Shown: positions 41,211 through 51,730 of the stretch, one piece after another
Layout: each line of letters opens with the position of its first letter
Position numbering within the stretch: the stretch's first letter is position 1
From: Acanthornis magna
Taxonomy: Eukaryota > Chordata > Aves > Passeriformes > Acanthizidae
Assembly (NCBI GenBank): GCA_036785705.1
Contig: JAWUZG010000333.1
Span: 124,001 to 188,000 of the forward strand
DNA: 64,000 bases
Reading direction: 5' to 3'
Notes under the pieces: model-generated
Seen by the model: only the letters and a program-made list of their open reading frames with translations
The model's database searches: none
Told to the model about the DNA's origin: nothing
Translations under genes and position numbers: made by a program

Positions 41211-44200
41211 CTGGCAGCAAAGGTCCTTAACCTAGTTGTAAGAAAGAAAAGCTGTTAAGAGTCACATATCTACAAAATGAAGAAATACGCATCCTGTGCA
41301 AACCTAGACAGAACATTTCAACCAAGGCAAGATTCGGGGAATACATCATATGGCAACTCAGTACTAGCAGTTCACTGATTTGAACAACTATGCCCAAGTT
41401 AAAATACCTGGCATCAGGAAGATTCAGATTTAAACTCACAGCTGTCATTCCTGTGATTCATCTCTCACAGTGGTCAGAAGGGAACAGTGTCACTCCCCCA
41501 AATCACTTTGAATCCAGCAGAGATCTGTTACCTTTAGACAGCTGCACCACTGTGGCCACCACAACCAACCTCAACACAGGCCCCTCCAGCAAGTCAAACT
41601 CACTGATTAATCCTCTTTTTTACAGCATTACTCTAGAGACGTTTTTGAGCCATCCAACTTTACTAAGCTATTAAAAGATACCAAATACCTTGAAACTTCC
41701 TCAAAAACTGTTGAGGTTCAAAAAGAGTTTCCTTGAATACATAACAGAATCATACATGAAACAAAGCTGAAGTCTCATTTCAGATCTTCCCCAGCTAAAA
41801 TACTCAAAATCTGAGAGATAAGCGTTATTTCCACAGGCAAACAGATATCAATGTTTTTATAGCTCATCAGTGTTGCAAAATGTGGAATATGTAAAATTTT
41901 CTTAAGAAATTATGTTCTTTGATGTTTGATCTTTGTGTACTTTCAAGCCTAAACAGCTTGGAAAGGAGATTCAATCCATGAAAACAGAGAGCAGCTCAGG
42001 GATGTCCAGATGCTAGAAAGACAAATTATTTGGTGGTAGAATTGCTTTGTTAAGGTTTAGGGCTTGGCATGCTTCAATAAATTCACACCTAGGGGGAGGT
42101 TAACAAAGCTTGGGAAGAAGGATGCCCACGGACAGTGCACACAACAAATGCAGATTTACAGGCCACACGAACACCTGGAAGAACTCCCAAGATAAGGGAA
42201 AAACTTCTAAAACCAACTCCTGAAATCAGCTCCAACTTCCCGAAGTGTGAACTTGCAACCACTGACCCAAGAAACTCAGTGACACAAAAGAAGAGAAAGA
42301 GAAAGAGCATGTGGACTAATTAGCATGAGAAGCAAGAGAATCATTAAACAATGGAAGACAGAATACTAACTACTCAGAAAGTTATGTAAGTTGTAGCCAA
42401 TAAAAATGAATTTTTTCCTTTGGTAAATTGTATGAGATAGTAAAAAGCTTTGATAGTTGGTGTGCTGGCTTTGTAGGATTTGCCACCCAGCACTCCCTCT
42501 GTGCAGAACTGTAAATATTTGGTAAAATACCTCAGCTCTGTGTGTGGACTGGCCTCTGGCACAGCAGCGTGAAAGAACCTATTTTGGCAACATTAGCACA
42601 TCACAGTTTGGAGAGAAAAGAAAGGAACTTTGCATATTTCTAGCACAAATTCTTACAATCCAACTGGTCACACAAGTTTTCCCAAGTTTTCCCAAGTTTT
42701 CTGCTAGGAAGGACTTTGTAGGCTGTAATTGCAAATACTGTCATGAATCCACATAAAAATATGGAGATAGAGTTTCAATTGTAAATCAAATCCTCATGCT
42801 TCATACCCACTGATGCCACCGAGCAGACAGAGCTCCCCATTCTCTGCATTATTGATGTTTTAAGTTGCCAGCAGACTTTGCAACACCTGCTCAAATCAGC
42901 TCTGGGTTTCTAGGCAACCAATCAATATGGGGGGAAAACACCTAATTTTGAAGTATTTGGGTACCATGTACCTTTAATGCACACTGCTCTTCGTTTAAGA
43001 TTCATTTAGGCTCAAAGAAAAACAGAATCAAAAGAAATTAACAACTCTGGTCTACATTGTCAACTGTGCTATGTAAAAAACAAAAAACAAAACAAAACAA
43101 AACAAAGAAAAAACAACCAAGAAAACAACAAAACAACAAAACAAAACAAAAAACAAATGACAAACAAACAAAAACCAAAAAACCCCAAATACAAAAAACA
43201 AAAACAAAAAAAAAAAAAAAACAAACAAAAAAAAAAACCACAAAAAAACCAAAAAAACCAAAAAAAAACCAGAAAAAAAAAAAAAACCCACCAAAAAAAA
43301 CCAAAACAAAAAAACCCCCCACCAAAACAACCAAGACATTTTAGTGTGAATTGTTATAAACATAACAAAAAGACATGCACATTTCAGCTTGGGTGCCAGC
43401 CACTGATAGACCAACTAAATTAACAACTACAAAACAGTAGCCATATAACAAACACAACCTGGTGCTCAAACAAGGGTTTTATTCATGCATCATTATCAAG
43501 AAGTACACTTAGATGATAAGGCACCAACAAACTGTATTTTTCAAAAGCCATTAAAGGGATTTAGAGACCCAAGCTGTGTTCAACAGCAGCAGAGCTCTCA
43601 CTTCTGGACGCTCCAGAGCAGCAAATCCCAGGCTGTTCTGCTCTGAATCCATGCTGAAAGCAGAGAGTGTGGGCACACTCTACAGGGACACAACTCCACA
43701 GACTTCAGGCACAGCAGTAACTCAGATAACAAGCTGGATTTTGGATTTTAAAACCCACTACCTTAGACAAGCATAACCTGCATTGCCTCTATTCAGTCCT
43801 CCTTGCTCATTTGAACCACTGCCCCCTCTTCTTCACTCCAGGGAGAAATACCTGAGAAAAGAAAAATTTGGCCCACACATGCCTTGAAAACTTTAATGCA
43901 ATATCTACTCCTTTTGTAAGTTGCAGTTAAAAAAAAAAGAAAAAGCTGAACTTTTGCATCTTCCAAAACAAAAATATTCTCAAGGTGTGAAGAAACAAAC
44001 AGCAAACCCAATCCACAAATTACTTTTCAAGTACTGTGTGTGCTAAGATTTTAAATTAGCATTAACAAAATGCTTTTACATTGCATTGACAAAGATTGGG
44101 CAGATAAGCCTAAGAGAAAAGTCAATGAGAGCTGTTACATCCGCTCTTTACAGACTTCTAGAACAACTGAGAGGCTCTTACTTAAGAAGCACAACTTCAA

Positions 44201-44224
44201 TTGCTTTTTCATTAGCTTTCAACC
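41211..44224 (-). other. FBXO15 intron 1, proximal part
   Basis: No gene recognised. A 12-base unit (CAAGTTTTCCCA) is tandemly repeated three times at about 42673-42705. An A-rich array is listed separately. Confidence 0.55.
43073..43335 (+). repeat. AAAAC/AAACC-type A-rich simple repeat
   Basis: About 260 bases containing almost only A and C on this strand, mixing AAAAC, AAAC and AAAACC units. Frames open on both strands (up to 120 codons) are consequences of the composition. Confidence 0.9.
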
Positions 44225-44907
44225 TGTGGGGCTCAGTTTTGTACCAATAGTTTCACTTTCACACCCCATAATATTTGCAATGTGCCTTGGTTTTTTGATG
44301 GTCAGTGTTATAAATAGCTTTGAGTTTGTTAATCAAATCTTGTTAGAAATTGTAATCAATAGTCTTGTGTTTGTTAATTGAACTTTGCTTAAGAAGGCTT
44401 ATGACTTGTCTAATAAAAGCCAAGAGGAACTAACCTTGCCTAATAAAAGCCAAGAAAGGAAATAAAAGCCAAGAAAGGAAACAGAGATTGCCTAAGCTAA
44501 GTCAGAAGGAGCAGATGATTAAGAAATGCCAGAACCACAAGACCCTCAGAAGGAGCAGATAATTAAATAATGTCAGGACCACCTATCTGGTGATGTAAAG
44601 CCCCCTCCCTATTGTGTAAGATTACTAAAAAGAACATCGGAGGAAGACTACGGCCTTCAGCCTCACGACCACCAAAAGGCAGAAGAAGACCCCCTAGCAA
44701 CAGGCCGCGCAGACACAGAGTACTACAGGAAGATCTACGTATACCAGGAAGAAGAAGGGGATAAAACCAGAGACTATGGGAGGGGAAATCGCTTGCCGTG
44801 GTGGAGCGGAGACTCCCCGGCAGCCCAGCGCTGTTTTGTTTGCTGACTGCTTGCTCAATAAACCAAATTATTTTAATTGGCCTGACTTTTGTCAATCTAT
44901 TTTAACA
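44225..44907 (+). mobile_element. Solo LTR of an endogenous retrovirus in FBXO15 intron 1
   Basis: The block begins TGTGGGGCTC. It has a TATA-like GGGATAAAACC near 44758 and a polyadenylation signal in CTCAATAAACC near 44853, about 95 bases further on, followed by a T-rich U5 that ends near TTTTAACA. The U3 holds internal direct repeats: three copies of AATAAAAGCCAAGA-like units (44410-44480) and two copies of AGAAGGAGCAGATRATTAA (44505-44565). No internal retroviral genes follow. The sequence passes straight into a GC-rich duplicated segment. It is antisense to FBXO15, the edges are approximate and the family was not assigned. Confidence 0.65.
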
Positions 44908-44939
44908 TTAACTTATAACATGCCGCTCTCATTTCTGTC

Positions 44940-46310
44940 TAGGGTTGAGCCAAAAATGTCCCATTTGGGGCGGGGGGGGCCTTTCCTGCAGTTACTGCCA
45001 TCCTGGGACCACAGCCGGAATTGGGGGGGGTCATGAGGAGGGCACGGGGGGAGGGAGGGAAAGCTGGGAGGAGCAGGCCGCGCAGTAAAGCCCCATCCCC
45101 GCCAAGAGGGCAGAATCAGAATGTCTCTCCTCGAGGCTCTCTGCGCTCTCACATTGCTTCCAAGCCCACGGGGCGGAGGGGAAGGGGGCGCTCCCCTATG
45201 TCAGCCGGGAGCCTGAGGGCTGCCAGTCGCGCTGTAAAGGCTGGCCCCGCTCCATCAGCTGACGGCGGCCCTTGCACCTGCCGCTCCCGCGGCCTGCCCG
45301 AGCCTTCGGCGCGCCGCCTCCCCCGAGCGTCCCACAGCTGCCACTGGCGCTGCGCCCGCGGGCAGCCCCGAAAAGGCTGCATTTCCGGGCGCTGAGCCCT
45401 CTCGGCAGGCGGCTAGCGGGGCCATTGGAAAGGGACTTTGCATGGCCGCCACCTCTCGGCCCCATGCCCAGCCCGGCCCCCTGCCGGGCCCCGCCCCCCG
45501 CCCTCCTCCGAGCTGCGTTTGCATTTTTGGCTTGGCCGCCGTAGGCAACTGCTTTGGGCAACAGCGCCGGCCGGCGGCACCGCCTCCATAGCCACGGCAA
45601 GCCCCCGCTCCGCTCCAGGCCGGGCCAGGCTGGGCCGGAGTGGGGATCCCCTTCCCGCCTCGGCCTCTTCCCCTTTGGCAGCTGCCAGGCAGCGGAGACA
45701 AGGACGGGCGGGGGGGGAAGGGCGGGGGTCGGCTTTCCACGAAGCCGGGACAGCAGCAGCTCTTGGGAATCCCTCCCCCTCCTCTGCGGGGGAGTTTTGG
45801 GAGGCACCGGGGGAGAGCGGCAGGGGTGGGGCAGGGAGGAGCGCCCCAAAGCTTGTCCACGGCTGGTGGGGGGGAGGGGAGAGGTGGAATCGGGACACAG
45901 CCGTGTCCCAGCAGCAGCTAAGCGCCCAGGCAGGGCCGGGGCTTCTGCAGGTGAGTGAAAGAGGGGCTCCTTCCAAATTTGCCCCGCCCCGATGACACAA
46001 GAAGCTCGGACACGGGCTGGGCGCGGGGGCACGGTCTGTCTCAGCCTTGATTTTTTTCCCCTGCATGCTGTGCAGGGAGGGGGCCATTCTGGAGCAGAGC
46101 CATTCCCCTGGCAAGCCCTGAGCCCCTGGCCAGCCAGGGCTAGCGGGGCAGGATCCTGCCAGCACCTGTGCAGGCCAGGAGAGAGGAGCCCACCTGGAGC
46201 AGGTTGCTGCCAGCACCAATGAACCCATGGGCTCCCACAAGGCTCTCCTGGCTTGTAAAAGGCTCCCCTGCCCAGTGTCCCTCTGTTGCCTTTTTCAGGC
46301 TAGAAGTGAA
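44940..46310 (-). repeat. GC-rich duplicated unit, inverted copy
   Basis: Read on the minus strand, this CpG-rich segment aligns with the plus-strand copies at 51731-53105 and, in part, 55017-55738. Examples are the 46205-46310 stretch against 54975-55080 and the 44945-45010 stretch against 53030-53105. It is clearly more diverged than the two direct copies are from each other. Large overlapping open frames on both strands (up to 278 codons) come from GC bias. It looks like a CpG island but has no gene attached that I can recognise. Confidence 0.8.
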
Positions 46311-46866
46311 ACTTGAGATCATTTGAGTCGAGGAGGTGATAAAAGTGGACCTTTCTCCTCAGAGCTCCAGGGGCAGTTCTGGAAGAACAGCCACAAAAGC
46401 CCAGCCCCACAGGGCTGAATACAGTTTTCTAGGCTTTAGCAAATTGGCATCATTGATACAAAGAACCAGTTTGGAGAACACGTGGTAATGCAATTCCCCC
46501 CAGGTCAAGCCCCTTCTCTGGAGCCCCCCACCCTTGGTACTAGTTGGTCTTGTTGACAAAAATGTGTCTCGAAGATTTTGTTCCCAGGAAGAACCAAGAC
46601 AGAAGAGGGGCCTTGTGCCCCCGGTGGGCTCCAGAGAAAGGCCTTGACCTGGAAGGAACTGCATCACCACTTGTCCTCCGAATTGGTGCTTTTTACCAAT
46701 TCTGCTAATTTCCTCAAACCTATCAAATTGTATTCTCCCCCGTGGACGTGGGCTTTCATGGATATTCTTCCAAAACTGCCCCTGGAGTTCCAAGAAAGCT
46801 CCACTTTTCTATGTCCTCCTCGACTAAAATTACCTCAAGCTTCATTTCCAGGCTGAAAAAGGCAAC
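46287..46866. repeat. Imperfect palindrome with about 250-base arms
   Basis: The left arm (about 46287-46535) is the reverse complement of the right arm (about 46620-46866), with roughly three quarters of positions matching, around a spacer of some 85 bases. Shared landmarks are GTTGCCTTTTTCAG, AGTCGAGGAGG, CTCCAGGGGCAGTT and CCAGGTCAAG. Both arms keep a related open frame: the plus-strand frame has ANFLKPIKLYSPPWTWAF and the minus-strand frame has ANLLKPRKLYSALWGWAF. The outer ends carry a phrase reading SRLKKAT that resembles retroviral integrase C-termini. A retroviral origin is therefore possible but unproven. Confidence 0.8.
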
Positions 46867-46869
46867 AAC

Positions 46870-48120
46870 ATGGTGGGGAGACATGAGATGGGCCAGAAAC
46901 GGGGTGCAGTGGGGTCCAAGTGCTGGACAAGTGGTTCAGGGGTTGGCAGTGCCCAGGAATAGGGGTTCGGGGGGTCCCAGGGTGAAAAGAAGGGAATGCA
47001 GGGACTGTGAGAGGTGGGACATGGTGTCCATGGGGCACCTATGTCCAGTAAAGGGGAGTCCAGGGCTCTCCAGTGTCAGGAAAAGTGAGGTCACAGGGTG
47101 GGAAGAATGATGATCAGGAATGGGGTCCTGGTGCTAAGAGGGGTTTGGACGCTGGGAAAGACAGGATGGGGTACAGGAGGTCCTAGGGTAAAGGCAAAGC
47201 TGGGGGCTGGGACTGGGAGAGGCCGAATGGAAGGGAAAGGGAGTGGAGGAGTACCCATGTGGCATAAAGGGGTGCAGCAGGGTCCCAAAGCTGGGAAGAA
47301 GGTGCAAGGGGATCCCAGTGGCCAGGAATGGGGTTTCAGGGGGGTCCCAGTGCCATCTGAGGGGGCTCAAGGGGGTCCCGATGTGGAGAAGTTGGTGCAG
47401 GGGGTGTCACTAGTGGGGTTGGGGGTGCAGGGGAGTCCCAGTGCACAGGAAGGAGGGTTCAGGGCAGTCCCAAGGACAAGGAGATGGGGGGTACAGGGAC
47501 TGGGAGAGGTGGGATGGTTGGTTCAGAGGGTCCCCAGTGTGCAGGAATGGGGGGTCAGCTGGGGAGGGGGGTGAAGGGGGCCTCCAGTATTGAGAAAGGG
47601 GGAGCTGGAGACTGGGAAAGGCAGGAATGGGGATGCAATGGGTCCCAGAATGAAGGAAAAGGAGGGTCTGGGGGCTGCAGAGGCGGGATTGCCGGGAAAG
47701 GGGGTTCAGAGTAGTCCCAGTGCCAGGAATGGTGGATCAGGAGGTGCCGGTACTGGGAATGGCTGTTCTGGGGGTCCCGGTGCCAGAAATGGTAGTTCGA
47801 GGAGGTCCCAGGGTCAAAGAAAGATGGGGATAGGGGTGGGAGAAGTGGGATGTCTGGGCAGTTCAGGTGGTACCTGGTGTTGAGGAAAAGAGAATTTGGG
47901 GACTGGGAGACGCATGAATGGGGGTGCAGGGGAGCAATGTTCAAAGCAAAGGGATAGGCTGGGGGCTGGGAGAGGGGGAATGGCCAGGAAAGGGGGTGGA
48001 GGGGGGTGCCAGAGCCAGGGAATGGGGTGCAGGGGGGTCTCGGCACACAGAAATGGGGAGTGCAAGGGGTCCCTGTGCAGGATAAAGGGGTTCAGGGTCC
48101 CGGTGCCGGAGGTGCCACTC
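46870..48120 (+). repeat. G-rich degenerate minisatellite
   Basis: About 1.25 kb of diverged tandem units of roughly 30-40 bases built on GGGGTCCCAGTGCCAGGAATGG followed by GGGTTCAGGGGG. G runs of four to seven are frequent on the plus strand, so G-quadruplexes are possible. Stop-poor frames across it are artefacts. It lies immediately downstream of FBXO15 coding exon 1, inside intron 1. Confidence 0.85.
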
Positions 48121-48129
48121 TCCCCTCAC

Positions 48130-48170
48130 CGCCCCCTCACTCTCCCCTCCAGTCCCAGCGCTGGAGCCAT
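48130..48170 (-). CDS. FBXO15: FBXO15 first coding exon (predicted)
   Basis: On the minus strand a start codon in strong context (GCAGCGCCATGG) opens a frame of 13 codons beginning MAPALGLEG. It ends CG|GTGAGG, a strong donor. The two leftover bases plus the first base of the exon at 41210 make an arginine codon and lead into the rest of FBXO15 without a stop. The exon sits in a CpG-rich promoter. The peptide cannot be checked by homology because this N-terminus is not conserved. The assignment rests on start context, donor, phase and promoter, and it implies an intron of about 6.9 kb. Confidence 0.6.
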
Positions 48171-48360
48171 GGCGCTGCTCCGCTGCGGCCCCGCCCCCGG
48201 CCCCGCCCCCAGGGCCGCCTCCGGCCCCGCGATTGGCGCCGCTGTTTCCTATTCGCCAATGGCAGCTTGAGCTGCTCGTGACGTCACCGGTCGCCGGGCA
48301 GACCTCGGCGGCGCAGGCCGGGAGACGCGACAGTGCCCGAGCGAGCGCGGGGGAAAGGGG
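48171..48360 (-). promoter_or_regulatory. CpG-island promoter of FBXO15, possibly bidirectional
   Basis: Dense CpG sequence contains two CCGCCC GC boxes (about 48190-48210), a CCAAT box on the minus strand at 48232-48236, one on the plus strand at 48256-48260, and a perfect palindromic CRE, TGACGTCA, at 48279-48286. The paired opposite CCAAT boxes suit NF-Y and are common in head-to-head promoters. In mammals FBXO15 is head-to-head with TIMM21; I see no TIMM21 exon on the plus strand here. Confidence 0.7.
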
Positions 48361-48399
48361 GAATCCCTGGGAATTCCCAGGATCCCCTCAGGGACTCCC

Positions 48400-48842
48400 A
48401 GAGTGAGCTCTGACACCTCCAGTATTATCCCAGTTGCTCCCACTATATCCCACTTGCCCACAACACAGTCCCAATTGCCCCCAAACAGTCCCAGTCACTC
48501 TGAGTATGATTCCAATATGAGTCCAGTCTCTCCCAGCTGGGCCCCAGTCACTACCATTTTCCCCCCGCATAGTCGCAGCTCTCCACCATTGGTCCCAGTC
48601 AACCCCAGTATGGTTACAGACACTTCGAGCATAGTCCAGATGCCCTCAGCATGATTGTAGTCACTCCCAGGCACTCCCTGTGTTGCCCCAGTAAGATTCT
48701 CGTAATCGCAGTATTTCTCAGGCACTTCCAGTGCATCCCCATTGCTTCCAGCATGTACTCAGACATGCTGACCCAGTTAGCCCCAGTTGTTTGCAGCATC
48801 ACCCCAATTTCTCTCAAATTTCTCCTAATTTTTCCCTCAGTT
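48400..48842 (+). repeat. C-rich degenerate minisatellite
   Basis: Tandem, diverged copies of a unit of about 20 bases resembling CCCAGTCACTCCCAGTATGG, running from just beyond the CpG island to the start of the GAN tract. Arrays of this type are frequent near GC-rich bird genes. It has no coding potential. Confidence 0.8.
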
Positions 48843-48879
48843 CATCCAGAAGCCCAAATCTGGCTCCCAGTATGAACCT

Positions 48880-50401
48880 CCAGGAGGAGGACGAGGACGA
48901 GGACGAGAATGAGGAGGAGAAAGAAGTGGAGGAGGAGTAGAAAGACGACGTCGAGGAGGAGGAGGAGGTGGAGGAGGAGGAGGTCGAAGTCCAGGAGGAG
49001 GATGAGGTGGATGAGGAAAGGGAGGAGGAGGGGGGGAAGGAGGAGGATGGGGAGGGGGACGAGGAGAAGAAGGAGGAAGAGGAAGAGGAGGAGAAGGAGG
49101 AGGAGGAGGAGGCCAAGAAGCAGAAGAAGGAGGAGGAGGAAGTGGAGGAGGAGATGGAGGAAGTGGAGAAGGAGGAGGAGGAGGAGGAAGAGGAGGAGGA
49201 GGACCACAAGGAGGACAAGGAGAAGGACGAGGAGGATGAAGATGATGAGGAGGACGAAGAGGACGAGGAAGAGGAAGAGGAGGAGCACGAGGAGGAGGAG
49301 GAGGACGACGACGACAATAAGGAGGAAAAGGATGAGGAAGAGGAGGAGGAGGAGGAGGAGGACGAGGAGGAGGTGGAGGAGGAGGACAAGGAGGAGGAGG
49401 AGGAGGACAACGCGACGACGACGAGGAGGACGAGGAGGAGAAGGAGGAGGTGGAGGAGGAGGTGGACGAGGAGGAGGAGGAAGTGGAGGAGGAGGAGGTG
49501 GAGGAGGACGATGATGATGACTACGATGACAACGAGGAAGACGAGGATGAGGAGGACGAGGAGGAGGAGGAGGAGAAGGAGGAAGAGGAGGAGAAGGACA
49601 AGGAGGAGGACGAGGAGGTGGAGGAGGACGAGGAGGAGAACGAGGAGCACAAGGAGGAGGAGGACAAGGAGGATGAGGAAAAGGAGGAGAAGGAGGAGGT
49701 GGAAGAGGAGGAGGAGGTGGAGGAGGACAAGCACGAGGAGGAGGAGGATGATGATAAAGACAACGAGGAGGAGGAGGACGAGGAGGAGGAGGACAAGGAG
49801 GAGGGCGAGGAGGAGGCTGAGGTCGAGGATAAGGACAAGGAGGAGCATGAGGAGGAGGAGGAGGAGGACAATGACGAGGAAGAGGAGGAGGACAATGACG
49901 AGGAAGAGGAGGAGGAGGAGGACGAGGAGGAGAACGAGGAGGACGAGGAGGAGAACGAGGAGGACAAGGAGGATGAGGAGGACTGGGAGGAGGAGGACGA
50001 GGAGGAGAATGAGATGGAGGAACACGAGCAGGAGGAGGTGGAGGAGGAGGTGGAGAAGTAGAAGGTGGAGGAGGAGGAGGAGGAGGACGACGACAACGAG
50101 GATGAGGAGGGGGACGAGGACGAGGACAAGGAGGAGCACAAGGAGGAGGAGAAGGACGAGGAGGAGGAGGTGGAGGAGGAGGAGGTGGAGGAGGAGGACG
50201 ACGACATTGACAACGACGACAATGAGGATGACGAGGAGGAGGACAAGGAGGACGAGGAGGAGAAGGACGAGGAGGATGAGGAGGACAAGGAGGAGTAGGA
50301 GGATGTGGAGAAGGATGAGGAGGATGAGGAAAAGGAGGAGGTGGAGGAGAAGGTGGAGGAGGAGGTGGAGGAGGATGAGGACGAGGACAAGGAGGAGAAC
50401 A

Positions 50402-50432
<31 letters not shown>

Positions 50433-51064
50433 GGTGGAGGAGGAGGAGGAGGAGAACGACAATGATGACGACGACGAGGAAGAGGAGGGGATGAGGAGGA
50501 GGAGGAGGAGGCTGAGGAGGACGATGAGGAGCACGAGGAAGACGAGGAGGAGGACGAGGAGGAGGAGGATGGTGGGGAGGAGGATGGGGGGGAGGATGAG
50601 GAGGAGGAGGACAAGGGCGACAAGATCAAGGAGGACAAGAAGGAGGAGGACGACGAGGAGGACAAGGAGGAGGACAAGGATGAGGAGGACGAAGAGGAGG
50701 AGAAGGATGAGAAGGACGAGGAGGAGCACGAGGAGGAGGACGAGGACAAGCAGGAGGACGAGGAGGAGGAGGACAAGGAGGACGAGGAGGAGGACGAGGA
50801 CAAGCAGGAGGACGAAGAGGAGGAGAAGGAGGACGAGGAGGACGAAGTGGATGAGGAAGAAGAGGATGAGGAAGAAGAAGAGGAGGAGCACGAGGAGGAC
50901 GAGGATGAGGAGGAGGAGGAGAGGACATGGACGAGAAGGAGGAAGAGCACGAGGAGGAGGATGAGGAGGAGGACAAGGCGGTCGACGAGGAGGAAGAGGA
51001 GGAGGAGGAGGACGAGGACAAGGAGGAATAGGAGGAGGATGAAGAGGACGAGGAGGAGGATGAG
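48880..51064 (+). repeat. 2.2 kb GAN (mostly GAG/GAC) triplet repeat tract
   Basis: Nearly every triplet is GAG, GAC, GAA, GAT, GTG or AAG, so the plus strand is overwhelmingly purine with three-base periodicity. Read as codons the plus strand gives runs of Glu and Asp, broken by stops near 48938, 50059, 50296 and 51029 and by register slips (for example near 49415). The minus strand is stop-free for 749 codons of Leu, Ser or Pro. These are frames of a simple repeat and not a gene. The array ends abruptly at the retroviral LTR, with no right flank visible. Confidence 0.92.
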
Positions 51065-51726
51065 TGAAACACAGGCTTTTCTTTTAGACACTTAAATGTA
51101 GAGATTTTAGATAAAAGTTCTGTTAAAATCAACTAGAATAGAAAAAGATGCAGAACTCAGAAAAAAATTAATGATTAAATGCAGAGTAGCCCTTTGATTA
51201 TTTGAAATTTACTCAGCTGTGCTTAGAATAGACAATTAATAATCTTAAGAAAAGAGGTTCAAAGGAGAGCCTAGACAGTTACAAATTTTGCCCAGATGCA
51301 ACCTACTTAGAAGCAATAGAAGAGAGCATTGGGAGTTTTCCAGGGTCAAATGTATTGTCAAAAATCAACAAAGTAAGAAAGTCACACTGAGGAAGACTCA
51401 TATTACTTCATCCAAAGCAGCCCTCAGACTCAAATTAACGACCACCGACTCAATTCCATTGCAGGAACTCTGCATGCTTAATGACTTTTTCCCAATTTCC
51501 ATATGAAGCGGGGAATGGGAGGCGCTTATGCCAACCACGCTTTTTTGTGATAGATAAATAAGTTCTGTGTTGCATTGTAACTTCAGAGCTGTACAGTTGG
51601 GAGTTATCCCTGAAGCTCTCCAGCGCTGAAATAAACATATACATTCCAACCTTAACAAGTTAGAGAGCCTTTGTCCGTCACAGGTGGATATTGATATTAG
51701 ATCTATATGTGCACTTTAATAATTCT
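51065..51726 (+). repeat. 5' LTR
   Basis: It starts TGAAACACAGG and aligns over its length with the 3' LTR, with scattered substitutions and short indels (for example around 51115 and 51165). An AATAAA lies at 51630-51635. It ends TAATAATTC directly against the GC-rich duplicate, where the 3' LTR instead ends in CA. The last base or two may therefore be lost at a junction. Confidence 0.85.
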
Positions 51727-51730
51727 GGGT

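Noticed and set aside
45196..46240. Several 200-280-codon frames on both strands of the GC-rich copies
   Set aside because: Overlapping frames on both strands with Pro/Ala/Gly/Arg bias are expected from CpG-rich DNA. The copies do not keep the same frame, and no domain is recognisable.
48842..51091. 749-codon minus-strand and 508-codon plus-strand open frames
   Set aside because: They are stop-free only because the GAN triplet repeat contains no stop codons in these registers. Composition is monotonous and the registers slip.
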